From Morella rubra (lineage: Eukaryota; Streptophyta; Magnoliopsida; Fagales; Myricaceae): 64,000 nucleotides of DNA. The stretch's first letter is position 1. Each line of letters starts with the position of its first letter. Positions 36,010-47,021 of this stretch are shown piece by piece. Below the pieces are notes generated by a model, which saw nothing but the letters and a program-made list of their open reading frames with translations, did no database searches and was not told where the DNA came from. The DNA lies in NCBI GenBank assembly GCA_003952965.2, contig CM025851.1:22131357-22195356 (forward strand), in the 5' to 3' direction. The translations under genes were made by a program, and so were the position numbers.

Positions 36010-36373
36010 CATAAACATGAAACTACTCCAAATCACGAACATGCTCCAAATGCTCCTTCATATTATCCACCTGTGTGATGAGTGTCTAGAGCTCTATCGG
36101 AAAGGTATGGACAGACTCAGACAACTAGGACAATTTTTCTCTCACAGCAAACAGTTCCCTCTACATTATATTCAGCTCCTCTGTCAGAACCTATCCGTTA
36201 GAGATAATTTGTTATCTAGACCGGTCAAGCAGCATTGGAGCTCCATGCACAATGAATGCGTCGCTCCACTATCGCCGAATACTCCCCTTTAACTCCGCTA
36301 AAAAAGCATCTGCCCAAGCTGGTCGCTCTGTTTGTCCCTTGACATTGGTGATACTTCTCCCTGAAAGATCCAT
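36010..36373 (-). pseudogene. Small ORF upstream of the CACTA-1 genes, conserved in CACTA-3
   Basis: It starts ATG at 36373 (MDLSGRSITNVKGQTERPAW, then AFLAELKGSIRR) and runs through stops into a coiled-coil-like tail (QVDNMKEHLEHVRDL). CACTA-3 has a collinear copy at 52383-52745. Both are preceded by the same leader with a donor-like CAACTTCAGGTAA (36600-36580 here, 52150-52165 there). The RPAW.......EL.G.I spacing faintly recalls a Myb/SANT-like fold, but I do not claim that. Function unknown. Confidence 0.5.
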
Positions 36374-38009
36374 TGTCGACCAAGGAAAACCATCTGAGCA
36401 AAAGCATAAATAGTTTGAATGTGTTATATAGTGTCCAGACGATCCTGAACTATTTGGACAGTAATGCAAAAGCGTCCAGACGGTTGTTCGATGAACTCAG
36501 GGTAGATTAATACAAAGAATGTAACAAACATCAAAATTAAATTGAAATGCATAAAATTGCAAACCAAACTCATGAATAAGGTGTTACCTGAAGTTGTTTG
36601 AGAGATCTCGAAATAAATCTCAAACTGGTGGTGAAAATGTTTGAGAGAAAAGTTTAAGAGAAGAGAGTGAAAGTGTGATTTTGGCTAAGTTTGGCCAGTT
36701 TAATGTGCTAAAAAGGTATCCAACCATATCCTGGGCATTTAGATGCTTCTCTAGGGTTAGATCACACGTGGCCTAATCAAATTCAACGTCATTCAAAAAG
36801 CTTCTAGAAGTTAAAGCATCTGGACTATCAAATTTTTTCCGAACAGGTTTGACGTTACGTATATGAAGTTTTACAATGTGGAACAAAACGATTCACGGAA
36901 GAAGCATTCATACCTGTGCGGATGTATTTCTGGGCGTCCGAACAATATTATTTTTTTCCATTGGAATGCACATGTTGTTGTCCGGACAATCTTGAATGTT
37001 CATGACAATTTTTAATTTCTCACTATATGCTGATGAACTCTATTCGTTACGTGGTAGCCATGCGGATGGTTGTAAGTATCCGTCCGGAAGGGTTTGTAAT
37101 AATTGTGATGACCATAATCGTCACTCAGTTACGACGAATTCAAATTTGTCACCTAGCAAAGCATTCACACAGTGTTGTTATGGGTCCAGATGGTGTTTTA
37201 AATTTTGTGGCTATTTTAATCGTCACTCATTTGTGATGTTTTGTATGTTATCACACCAGAAATACGTCCGAACGGTGTTAGAACCAATCCGGATGGTTTT
37301 GGTTCCTAGATGATTTTAGGTGATGAAATTAATGTTTTGTCACCTAAAACTGTATTTCTTGTAGTGAACGCTAATAATTTTATCTGTTTTCTATCACGTG
37401 GATCCCTCTGACATACGAAACCAGACCAGGGCTTTTGGAGTAGCTCTTGCAGGCCATGAAGAAGACCTTGAGGTGGACATGGAGAAGATGTAGAAGTGGA
37501 GAGCTGCTTTGAGAGAAGTGGGTCGTATATCTGGATGGCATGTACATTATAGGTACCATCTATATATATACTTTTAGTCATTTCTTCTTCTCCATGAAAA
37601 TGTAGCAAAGTTGGATACCTTAGGAAAGTTTTCAATCTTTTAAATTATGGCCTTAGCATATACTTTGCCATACCGTAGAACTTGATTGAATCTTCTATGG
37701 TTCACAACGACAAATAGTTTTGTTTCCCAATTATATTGAATTCTCAAAACTTTACCGACTATTGAACTTTGGTTGAAGAGCCTTTGCATAGCCTCAACCA
37801 AAAGCATAATTCAAAATTTTCACAAGCACCTATCTAAAGAAATTTTGAACCATTCTTTTCACAACTTATATTTTGTTTAGAATTTCCACTAAGAACGTAG
37901 AATGTTTCTGTATATTTGGGGGACAAATACATGTTTCTTTTCTTTTTTGGTTTTGTTTTCTTTTTCTTCTAAGACTATCTTCACTATGAAGAAAATATTG
38001 GCTTCATCA

Positions 38010-38165
38010 TCACTAAATTAGATTTTGTAGAAAACAAGTAACTCGAGCAATGAAGACCCAAATTTTTTTTTTTTGTAGATGAAGCTAAAAGCCATATATA
38101 AAGCAAGAGAAGAGATGTACCTCTAGCACATGGCTAGTTATATGAAGTCCAAATGCATACAAAGA
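38010..38165. repeat. Poly-T-led insertion in TNL-1 intron 1
   Basis: Relative to TNL-2, this intron has about 150 extra bases containing a run of 12 T (about 38068-38079), followed by GTAGATGAAGCTAAAAGCC and a CAAGAGAAGAG stretch. This resembles the tail of a minus-strand SINE or LINE insertion. No clear target duplication is visible. Confidence 0.4.
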
Positions 38166-41100
38166 ATGATGTAAAGGGGTCCAGATGTGGGTAGGTGGGA
38201 AATTAGAACCTGAACTGCATTGGTATGGCAGAGACTATAGAGTTCCTCTTTATTTGTTGTACATTATAACATTAATAGTTACTTCACAGCAAGCTATTAC
38301 TCTCTCTATAAAACTAATTATCCTACCTTTGTTCAGACAAAAGTCAACAATTTTTAGTGAGATCAGTGAACGGATATTTTGTGGATTGAGTCGTAACTTC
38401 TCAAGTATTTCGAACAAGCTTGTTGGTATGGAATCCCGTGTGGAGGAAATGAAGCACCTACTGAATATTGGGTCAGATGATGTTCGCTTTATAGGGATTC
38501 ATGGAATGGGTGGAGTTGGTAAAACAACTCTTGCAAAAGTTATTTACGAAAGAGTTTCATATCACTTCGAAGCTAGCAGCTTTATTGCTTGTATTAGAGA
38601 AGAAACTAAAAATCGAGGTTTAGTATCTTTGCAAAAGCAACTACTTTTGAAGATCCTCATGCAAAGAGAAATACATATATGGGATGATTCGTGAGGGAAC
38701 TAGTATTATAAAGAGCATTCTACATAATAGGAGGGTTTTATTGTCCTTGATGATGTGGATGAAGAAAAACATCTAGAAGCATTAGCAGGGAGTCATGATT
38801 GGTTTGGTCCAGGGAGTAGAATCCTTTTAACAAGCAGAGATAGTCATTTGTTGAAACACATGGGGTGGATGGAATATATAAGGTAAAGGATTTAAATAAC
38901 ATTGAAGCTTTGCTGCTCTTTAGCTTGTATGCATTCAAGAAACCCTATCTGAAGAAAATTATGTTGATTTATCTAAGGATTTCATGATCTATGCTCAAGT
39001 CTTCCTTTAGCTCTTAAAATTTTAGGATCCTTCTTGTTTGGTAGGACAACAAATGCATGGAAAAATACTTTCGATCAACTAAAAGCAAAACCCAATAGAG
39101 GAATTATTGATGTGCTTCAAATAGGTTTTGATGGATTGGAAGATTTGCAGAAAAATTATTTTTGGATATTGCATGTTTCTTTAAAGGAGAGGTCCTTGAT
39201 CACATTTTGATGGATATACTAGAAAGTTGTGGTTACTATCCATATATCAATATTGATGTTCTAATGGAGAAGTCTCTTCATAACAATCTCTTCTGGAAGA
39301 TTGAGAATCCATGATTTGCTACAAAAAATGGGTCAAGAAATAGTTTACCAGAATCTCCTGAAGAGCCTGGTCGACGTAGTAGATTATGGCATGAGGACAT
39401 CGTTCATGTACTGAAAAATAATACTGTAAGTGAACTAGATGTGACATCATCGTAAAAATGCATACTGTCATTCTAAATTCTTATTTGTTATTTCAAGTAT
39501 CTCCACTAAAACAATTCCATTGTCCTTGCTACTAGGGAACTAATGCGGTTGAAGGCATATTCCTAAACTTACCAACTTGCAAAGACGTTAATGTTAAAGC
39601 ATTCTCGATGATGAAAAAATTAAGAATTCTTAAGATTGGCAATATGGATATTGTTGAGAACTTTTCTAAACTTCATGACAAGTACTTATGCAGCATGCTA
39701 TGGCCTCGTGATCTTTTAAGATCCATGCCAACCAATGAGTTACGTGTGATGGACTGGTTGGGATTCCCATTGAAATCCTTGCCGACCAATTTCCATTCAA
39801 CCACCTTGTTCAACTTAACATGCCTTGCAGCCGCATCAAACAACTTGGAAGGGAATAAAGGTAGTATTTTTATTCAGTCACATGTTTATTCTTAATCTTC
39901 TTTTAAGATAAGTTTACTCATGTTTTATTTTTCGATTTGAACCAGAGTTTAGGCAACTTGAAACGCTTTGACCTTAGTGGCTCTAAGAGCTTGATGGAGA
40001 TACCTAGACTTTACAGGAGTCCCAAATCTTGAGATACTTGATCTTGAAGGTTGTACAAGTCTGTCTAAGGTACACACATCGATTGGAGTTCTCAAACGGC
40101 TTAGACGATTGAATTTACATGGTTGCAAATGTCTTAGAAACCTTCTGACAAGATCAGCTTAGAATCTCTTGAATATTTGTATCTTTCTGGTTGTTCGAGA
40201 CTGAAGAAGTTCCCTATATTGTGGGAAATATGACATCTTTGCAGGTACTTTATTTGGATGGGACTGCCATTGAAGAATTACCCTTCTCATTCAAGTGTTT
40301 ATCTTGTCTTTCCATATTGTCCTTGCGTGATTGCAAAAAAATTTCAACCTTTCCGAGTGTTATTTGTAGTCTGCCGTCTCTTAAAGTTCTCGATTTATCC
40401 GGTTGCTCAAGACTTGAGTTGAGTGTTGAGGAATATTTGGAGCAGCTTTTTGTGGGGAACCGTTATAAAATTCTCTAAGCTTTTTGCAATACCAGAGTAT
40501 GGATCTAATACATGCCCTTGTTCGTGGAATAGAGATGATGAGCAATGACTCCATTGGGGCATTCTACATTGATTATGCTGGCAGACTTTACTGTGTTAGA
40601 AACTTGGGTGAAGAAAGTGATTATTTTTTACAGACCAAAAAGCCGTGTGGTGAGTCTCTTTCTCTAATAATAACACAGAAGTTATTGTTGTGTAATGCCA
40701 AGATCTTTTGTGAAAGTAATTGTTTAAAACACAACAATTCACATCTTTCTTTGTTTGGTTTTTACTTTACAGGTATGTGGCTCTAATACTTTGGGATCTG
40801 AATTACCAGAGTGGTGTGTGACATTAGAAGCATAGATTCTTGTATAACAGTTAATATACATGAAAACTCTGATGATAATAGAATGTGGTTTGGATATTTC
40901 CTTGTTATTGCTTATGAAGCCCATGAACATGAGAAATCGAATTCTAGGAGTTTTGATGGCACTCGTTCTGATTTTGACCAGTTTGTCGAGTTTGTTTATC
41001 ACTTTGAGACAAATGAAGGTCTTCTAAAATCACCCTTAGTCCTTCATGCACCTAAAGACTATTCTCTTGGGCCAATTGGTTTTGGTGTGTATATTCCAGC

Positions 41101-41383
41101 TAAATGGTTTTTGGAACTGTTGCATAATTTGGAGGGATGGAGCTACATTAAAGCTTCAGTTGAAACACGTAGCCTGGACGTGGAGGTAGAAGAGTGTTGG
41201 GTGTGCTTAGACTACCGAAATTCTTCTGCAGAGTTGTATCTGATCAGCAATGATGATCGTAATTATGGTTTGGATCTTGTTCACTATCTTGCTACTTGTT
41301 ACTGGGGAAAGGTTAGTCCTGCTGCATGTGGAACCTCTCCGCTTCTAGGAATTAGAAATGCCACTGGTGTACATCTAGGTTGA

Positions 41384-42883
41384 TGGTTTTTGTTTAATGG
41401 ACTTTCCAATCTCACTTGAGTGTATTTTAACCAACACGACCTGATTTTCAAGTTTAATAATGCTCTTTTTCGGTCCATGTATTCTACAGTATGTGAAAGA
41501 AGGCCGATTTGGCTACATTGAAGTTTCAAATCAACCTGCAATAGTTTCCGGTAGCACAACAATATGAATTCTAGTTTCGAAACATTTGGCTGCTATAAAT
41601 TTAGGAATACCGGACTTCATGTTCGTTTTCTTTCTGTAGGTCTTTAGCCAACCCACTGAACCTTGTTTATAAAAGGCCTGTTTTGTATAATAATCCTTGC
41701 ATGGATTAATAAATGTTTACCGCCTGCTTAAAAAAATGGTTTACGTACACATTTGGTCTCTGAACTTAATCTGTGGCTTCAATCACGAATTGGTAGTCAG
41801 TACCTTTGTCTATTTAGGTTGCGTGAATCGCAAAAGCTGGAAATTTTGTGCTTTTTATTTTGTACTACTTTTCCAACACGTTGGATTGTCTATAGCAGGG
41901 CCTTCAATTCCAAAACTTTTAGCAATGGCAGCTTCATGAATTTAATTTATACACGATCGAGTATATGTATATCATGGAGATGACTCAAACTGTTTTCTCA
42001 AATTTCTGTAAATTTTGAAGCTAAAACTATGTGCTTTTTTTCACGGAAGTGTATTTGAGTAAAAGTTTCATACATTATAATTTTAGGGAAAGATATAAGT
42101 ATTTTATTTTCATAAGGTATTATTCTACGGAAAAATACTTGTACTTTATATATATATATCCGTTTGTCATACAGGGTGGTTAAAGTACAGAAGTTAGTCA
42201 AAACCTCGTACTAGGATGTTATATGTACCCATTTTCTTCTTAGTCTAATTCCTATCCAACGAAAATTAAGATTGAAGGTGCAAAATTCGATATATTCATC
42301 TTATGATATATACTTGACCTATATATTGTTTCTTATTAAAACTTTGATTAATAGACCAACCTTTGAACAAATGACCAATCTTTTAGATGAGGTTAATGAA
42401 TCGTAATAGCTACAAAGTCTGAAAGACAATGAAAATAATACTCAATATACACCGAAAAAGGTGTTTTATTTGGGATAAGAATGAGGATATCCAGTACTTG
42501 AGATATTATGCGGTTTCAATCTATAAAGTTTGTCATTTTAGGCTGTCAATTGATCGGAAAATTTGAGTCATTTTTGTCAGGATTTGGTTGTCCCTTAAAA
42601 AAGATTGGAAATTTTGAGTCATTTTCAAGTTTTACTACTTGTACATGTAATGAGACCAAAATGGATTACGGCCTCCAAAAACACTCGCCCCAAATATGCG
42701 GGTCTTCCAAAATTTCTATGCTTGTAGTTTGGTTCAATAAACCAACCGTAATTGGTGGGTTTTTGTACAAGTCTCTCAAGAGTTTTCCTATTGGTATAAC
42801 AATTAAAGGTGGGCTCACTCTCACTGTAAGTAATTTTCCTAGTTACAAACAAAACAAAAAAAAACCTTTGCGTACGTAAACCT
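41384..42883. other. 3' flank of TNL-1, no gene
   Basis: AT-rich sequence. Its first 100 bp match the TNL-2 3' flank (51209-51320). Around 42500-42680 the sequence (TTGAGTCATTTTCAAG, GGATTTGGTTGTC) resembles 46270-46500, so flanks were duplicated together with the genes. Confidence 0.5.
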
Positions 42884-43358
42884 CATCACTACAAGAGATT
42901 TTTCCTTTAGCTACGAATTTATCAGCAACAAAATTAATTTCGTAGTTTAAACTATGCTTTTGCAACATAAATATTCTTTTGTCGTTATAGACTTAATTAC
43001 CGACGACTTTATCAGTGACTGCTTAATTTTGTCGCTAGAAGACAGTTTTAGCGACGACATTATCAACGAATACCCAATTTTGTAGCTAAAAATATTTTTT
43101 TGCGAAAAAAATATTATTCATCTCTAAAAACGTAAAACAAATAGTTTTTATTGACGAAATTTTACATTCGTCGCGCCAAAAGTGTTATCGTGACAAACCA
43201 ATTGTGTCGCTAAAAATAGTCTTTTTAATTTACAGCACGCGCGCCTTTGTGCGGGAGGAGTGACAGGAGCTGCAATTTCCAGCGCCGCGCGCACGAAATT
43301 CCAGTGCCTAGCCCTGCGCGCATGGCTTGCACGCGGGTCGTGCGCGACAATGATTTAT

Positions 43359-43410
43359 ATCATTCAATTTGTGCGCACGGCAAGGCCGCGCGGCGACAAA
43401 ATTGAATGAT
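43359..43410. repeat. Short inverted repeat with GC-rich loop in CACTA-2
   Basis: ATCATTCAATTTGT (43359-43372) is mirrored by ACAAAATTGAATGAT (43396-43410) around a loop rich in GCGC. Confidence 0.7.
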
Positions 43411-43450
43411 TTATATATTATTAAATTAAATAATAATATTATTTATTTTT

Positions 43451-43711
43451 TATAGTTATTATGATATTAAAAATTTAAAACATATAATTAAAAAATACGT
43501 AGAAAATGGTTTCATAAATATAAAAATAGATAAAATATCAACTAATTTTCTACTTTATCTATTTTTATAATTTTTATAATATAGAAAATGGTTTCATATT
43601 TTATCCATTTTTATAATTTTTTATATTTATGAAACTATTTTCTATTATTTTTTGAATTATATATTTTTCTGATTTTTATAAAATTATTTTTTGAATATCA
43701 TAATAACTATA
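43451..43711. repeat. Long imperfect palindrome, 261 bp, in CACTA-2
   Basis: The left arm starts TATAGTTATTATGATATT and the right arm ends AATATCATAATAACTATA, an exact reversal. Further in, GAAAATGGTTTCATAAATAT pairs with ATATTTATGAAACTATTTTC. The arms are very AT-rich. Transcribed, this would fold into a long hairpin. It resembles a nested foldback or MITE-like element. Confidence 0.75.
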
Positions 43712-44570
43712 AATTAAAAGATACTATAGAAAGGTATTTTCGTTGGTTTGTCATGTAATAGTTAATTGATGTTTCTTCATCAAGCTTCCAGATACTTCCA
43801 TTTACTTTGACGGTTGAGATATCTTCTCACCTTACATTTGATCTCCACCGTTGCTAGTCATTTAACCCTAACGCCTCTCATCTTCATCACAATACTCTTC
43901 TTCTTTTCTCTGTCTTGCACAGCGGCTACGACAACTGCACAATTCTTTCTTCTCCTCACACAGCTGCTGCGAAAACTACAAAAATCTTCATATATTCTCT
44001 TCGTTTTGCTATTTTTTCGATAGATCTATCTACAAAAGACAGCTAACACTACTTGAGATTTAACTTTTTTTTTCTCACTCATTTTTTTTCGCTTATGCAA
44101 GTGACCTGAAAGCGAATCTAAGCCTTTTTTCTCTCATGGATGAAAGCAATCGCCTTAAAGCCTCTATTTCTCCCACCTAGTCGACAGCTAACAACATAAA
44201 AATATGCTCAGTAGGTCGGTCTTGTATTTATTCTTAATACTATTTGAGTCAATTTGTCAGAATCTAGTTGTTTTTATTTCTTTTCTGATTATTAATGATT
44301 TTTCTTTTGTAGTTTATGTATTGAATGGGACCGCACAATGTGTTTGAAGAAAGTTCGAGCTAAAAAGGAAAAGGAATGAGAGGATTAATTTATGGGGGAA
44401 GAGACCACTTTCGTTAGTGAAGATATTTGGAGAAAGTTTTCAGCGCATTGTGTTCTTGCTTTTTCGCATCTATAAAGATCTAGTTTGTTAACATTTGGAG
44501 TCTTGTATTTTGTAAAGTACTCTGTACAAACACTTATTCAAATTTACCATGGTTTGTTAAACCTTAGTTT

Positions 44571-44652
44571 GTTTGCGAATTCAAATTCGAAGTTTATGTG
44601 GAACCTTAATCTGTTTGTGAATTCAAATTCGAAGTTTATGTGGTTGTATCTA
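44571..44652 (+). repeat. Tandem duplication, 42-bp unit, in CACTA-2
   Basis: The unit beginning GTTTGCGAATTCAAATTCGA (44571) recurs at 44613 as GTTTGTGAATTCAAATTCGA and ends GAAGTTTATGTGG in both. It is a simple local duplication. Confidence 0.8.
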
Positions 44653-45117
44653 GACACCAGCAACCCAATCTATTTTAAAGGACCACATGCAGTTGCTGCT
44701 GGAACAGTTCATCGACAGAAAAAAAATAGCAGCTACAAACATCTTGCAACAACATAAAACCATGTCGTTAAAATGTAGGACCTATAATCATGGTCATTAC
44801 CAATGGTTTAGGCTCAGATATGCGATGAATTAAATTTATTGTTCTAAACTTTTTGCGACAGAAATGGAACTAGAGAGAGAGGTAACAGCGACAGAATGGG
44901 GTGCACTCTCATGACTTTAGTATTCGTTGCTATTACCAAGTAAAAAGCGACTGAGAGTAAAATATGTTGCCAGATACATGTAGTGACGACGTAAAAGCGA
45001 CAGGGCTCCGACGGTTTTATAATTGTCACCTGTAAGTTGCAGCAACAACAAATCGAGTTTTAGCGACATCCACCTAGCGCCGTTATACACCGATTTTCTT
45101 GTAGTGCATGTTTAACT

Positions 45118-45715
45118 TGTTACATGTGATGTGATGGAGTGGTTGGGATTCCTATTAAAATCCTTCTCCATCAATTTCTAATCAGACCATCTTGCTCAAC
45201 TTAGCATATTTTGCAGCCGCATCAAACGACTTTGGAAGAGATCGAGAATAAAGATATCATTTCTATTCTGGTACATGCTTATTCTTTATCTTCTTTTCGA
45301 ATAAGTTCACTCATGTTTTATTTTTCCATTTAGACCAAGATTTAGGCAAGTTGAAACGCTTTAACCTTAGTGGATCTGAGAGATTGATTGAAATACAGAG
45401 TGGTTCTACGTTAGAACTACTGGTTCTTGTATAATTAAAAGTGAGATACATGTAGTCTGATGTAGATTGTTATGAAGCCCATGAGCATGAGAAATCAAGT
45501 TCTAGGACTTTTGTTGGGGACATATATAAACATTTTGGGTAGTCTCGGCACGTAATATAGTATATAGGGATTCCTCTCAACTTAACTAAAAGATTAAGCC
45601 TACAGGTTTTGGTCCAATATCTCTTCTATATTAACCACCCACATGCACTTATGACTCCATTGGGGCCTTCTCCATTGATTATGGTGGCAAGAATTTACTA
45701 TATTTGATACTTCGG
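45118..45715 (+). pseudogene. TNL-3: scrambled fragment of a TNL gene
   Basis: The first part (45118-45250) matches the end of TNL exon 3 (VMEWLGFLLKS, then AASNDFGRDRE-like remnants). The intron follows, then the start of exon 4 (about 45332-45400, LKRFNLSGSERLIEI). Then comes a jump into exon-5-like sequence (about 45400-45515: EAHEHEKSSSRTF). An exon-4 end (about 45644-45710: DSIGAFSIDYGGKNLLYLI) lies after it, out of normal order. The 5' half of the gene is absent and CACTA-2 sits at its left edge. It makes no protein. Confidence 0.75.
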
Positions 45716-45719
45716 GTAG

Positions 45720-46830
45720 TTATTTAAGTTTTTTAGAAACTCATGCTAGATTTATTTTTAAATCGACCTACAAACTCATATGATTTTTAAATTTCCCTTT
45801 TTTTTTATTTAGGCTTGATAGTTATACAATTGGTAGTTTATTGAATGTGCAATTCTTCTCCATGCATACATGCCGTAAAACTAATAAACTGTTGACAGAA
45901 GATTTAGTAGTCTGAAAACTTTTGTCGATGTTGTTTATTATTAGACAGAATCAAATCCAATTTATGAATACCATATATTTTACCAAGGAACAAAGTCATT
46001 CACGTGTAGGACTTTCTCAAAATCTTCTAACACATAGTAAAAGAAAATCTAAAAAGTCATTCATGTGTAGGACTTTCCAGGCAGATGTCTCACTCAGAAT
46101 TCAATGCTTTTATGTAGTACTCACTGATTGTGATGTTCTAGAAATTTTGGAGTTCGTTTTAGGATTGGTGGGGCTTCAATTCCAAGACTTTTTCGTATCA
46201 TGAAGTAAAATTTTGTGAATATTGAGAAAGAATATAGTGGACTGACTACACTGCTATTGGTTAAGAATATATGCGGTTTCAATCAGGATTTGATTGTCTC
46301 TGGCCTGACTCTGGCCCGTTTAGATTAATTTTTCGCTAGCCTTCTAAGTGTGTTCTCTTTGTACTGGTTGTTTTTTTCTCTTAGATTAATATGTAAATTA
46401 CACGCTTTGAAAATAATCATCAGGATTTGGTTGTCACCAATTATAAAGGTTGTGCAAATTTTGAGTCATTTTCAAGATTTACAACTTGTGCAACACGTAC
46501 ATGATGACCCAAATTTATGCATTTATATATACCAGGGAAGAAAGTCATTCGCATACGTACGTGTACGACTTATGATAGCCTTGTAGGCTTTCGTGTCGTG
46601 TGGTGCTTGATATTTCCATGCAGCAGAATTGATCAAGACATGACATGACCTCAACTCCATGTCCATGTTGAAAACTGTGAGAAAAATGTTGGCCTTTCCC
46701 ATTGTCGATCCATGGAGGTCAGTGAACAAGAAATAATTCGCTTCTGATGTTTTCACTAAGGTAATTTTCCGTCAAAAGCTCGCCGTCTGATCTTTTCACT
46801 ACAACGTGGAAAGCAGCGAATGCGTTGGTC
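45720..46830. other. Spacer upstream of TNL-2, no gene
   Basis: AT-rich. The stretch 46260-46500 repeats motifs of the TNL-1 3' flank (about 42500-42680). No domain is visible in any frame. Confidence 0.5.
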
Positions 46831-46837
46831 ACACAGA

Positions 46838-47019
46838 ATATATATATATATATATATATAGCAATAACCTTTAACAAGTTCACCATTCTAAGTCTGCAAT
46901 AAGCCTTGACTTATTCAAGCTTGCAAGTCTATATATATATATATATGTAGCAATAACCTTTAACAAGTTCACCATTCTAAGTCTGCAATAAGCCTTGTCT
47001 TATTCAAGCTTGCAAGTCT
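46838..47019 (+). repeat. 89-bp tandem duplication with (TA)n tracts in the TNL-2 promoter
   Basis: A 70-bp block starting GCAATAACCTTTAACAAG lies at 46861-46930 and again at 46950-47019 with one mismatch. Each copy is preceded by a TATATA tract (46838-46860 and 46931-46946). The block ends just before the TNL-2 ATG (47022). It duplicates the TATA box and leader, so two start sites are possible. TNL-1 has one diverged copy (25190-25265). Confidence 0.85.
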
Positions 47020-47021
47020 TA

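Larger units (their letters stand above)
25607..37366 (-). mobile_element. CACTA-1: En/Spm-type DNA transposon, 11760 bp, inserted in the TNL-1 TIR exon
   Basis: The left end is CACTACAAAAAAATGAC and the right end TGTATTTCTTGTAGTG, which reads CACTACAAGAAATACA on the other strand. It is flanked by AAC on both sides (25604-25606 and 37367-37369), the 3-bp duplication typical of CACTA elements. On the minus strand, from the right end inward, it holds a small ORF (36373-36010), a plant-transposon-protein gene (about 34410-33265), a TNP2 transposase gene (31631-28112) and a Transposase_24-type gene (27997-26314). Subterminal regions carry GGTTTTGGGTGACAAAA-type repeats and many CGTTCGAACG/CGTCCGGACG palindromes. 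Frameshifts in all genes suggest it cannot move itself now. Confidence 0.95.
25293..41383 (+). pseudogene. TNL-1: TIR-NB-LRR resistance gene, split by a CACTA element and frameshifted
   Basis: TNL proteins are cytoplasmic or nuclear immune receptors; the TIR domain signals, NB-ARC binds nucleotide and the LRRs sense effectors. The TIR exon is 25293-25606 plus 37367-37552, cut by the 11.8-kb transposon. Exon 2 (38337-39425) holds NB-ARC: P-loop GMGGVGKTT at 38503-38529, kinase-2-like [26 protein letters not shown]. Exon 3 (39536-39860) and exon 4 (39946-40649) hold LRRs (LDLEGCTSL, LDLSGCSRLE). Exon 5 (40773-41383) encodes the C-terminal jelly-roll/Ig-like (C-JID) domain. Breaks include stops at about 25473 and 25515, loss of two residues in DTRN(SF)IDH, and one-base indels at about 38687, 38740, 38860 and 39000. 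Exons and introns align with TNL-2 over most of their length, so the two are recent duplicates. Confidence 0.9.
42887..45106. mobile_element. CACTA-2: non-autonomous CACTA element, 2220 bp
   Basis: It starts CACTACAAGAGATTTTTCC and ends CGATTTTCTTGTAGTG; the reversed end reads CACTACAAGAAAATCG, so the ends pair. It is flanked by CAT on both sides (42884-42886 and 45107-45109), a 3-bp target duplication. Subterminal regions hold repeated GTCGCTA/TAGCGACGA motifs (for example 42975-43210 and 44985-45085), different from those of CACTA-1. It has no transposase. Inside are a GC-rich block (43228-43400), a 261-bp palindrome and a 42-bp tandem duplication, so it must rely on another element's enzyme. 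Confidence 0.9.

Noticed and set aside
46523..46756. 77-residue minus-strand frame upstream of TNL-2
   Set aside because: No start, domain or relative recognised. Probably chance in the TNL flank.
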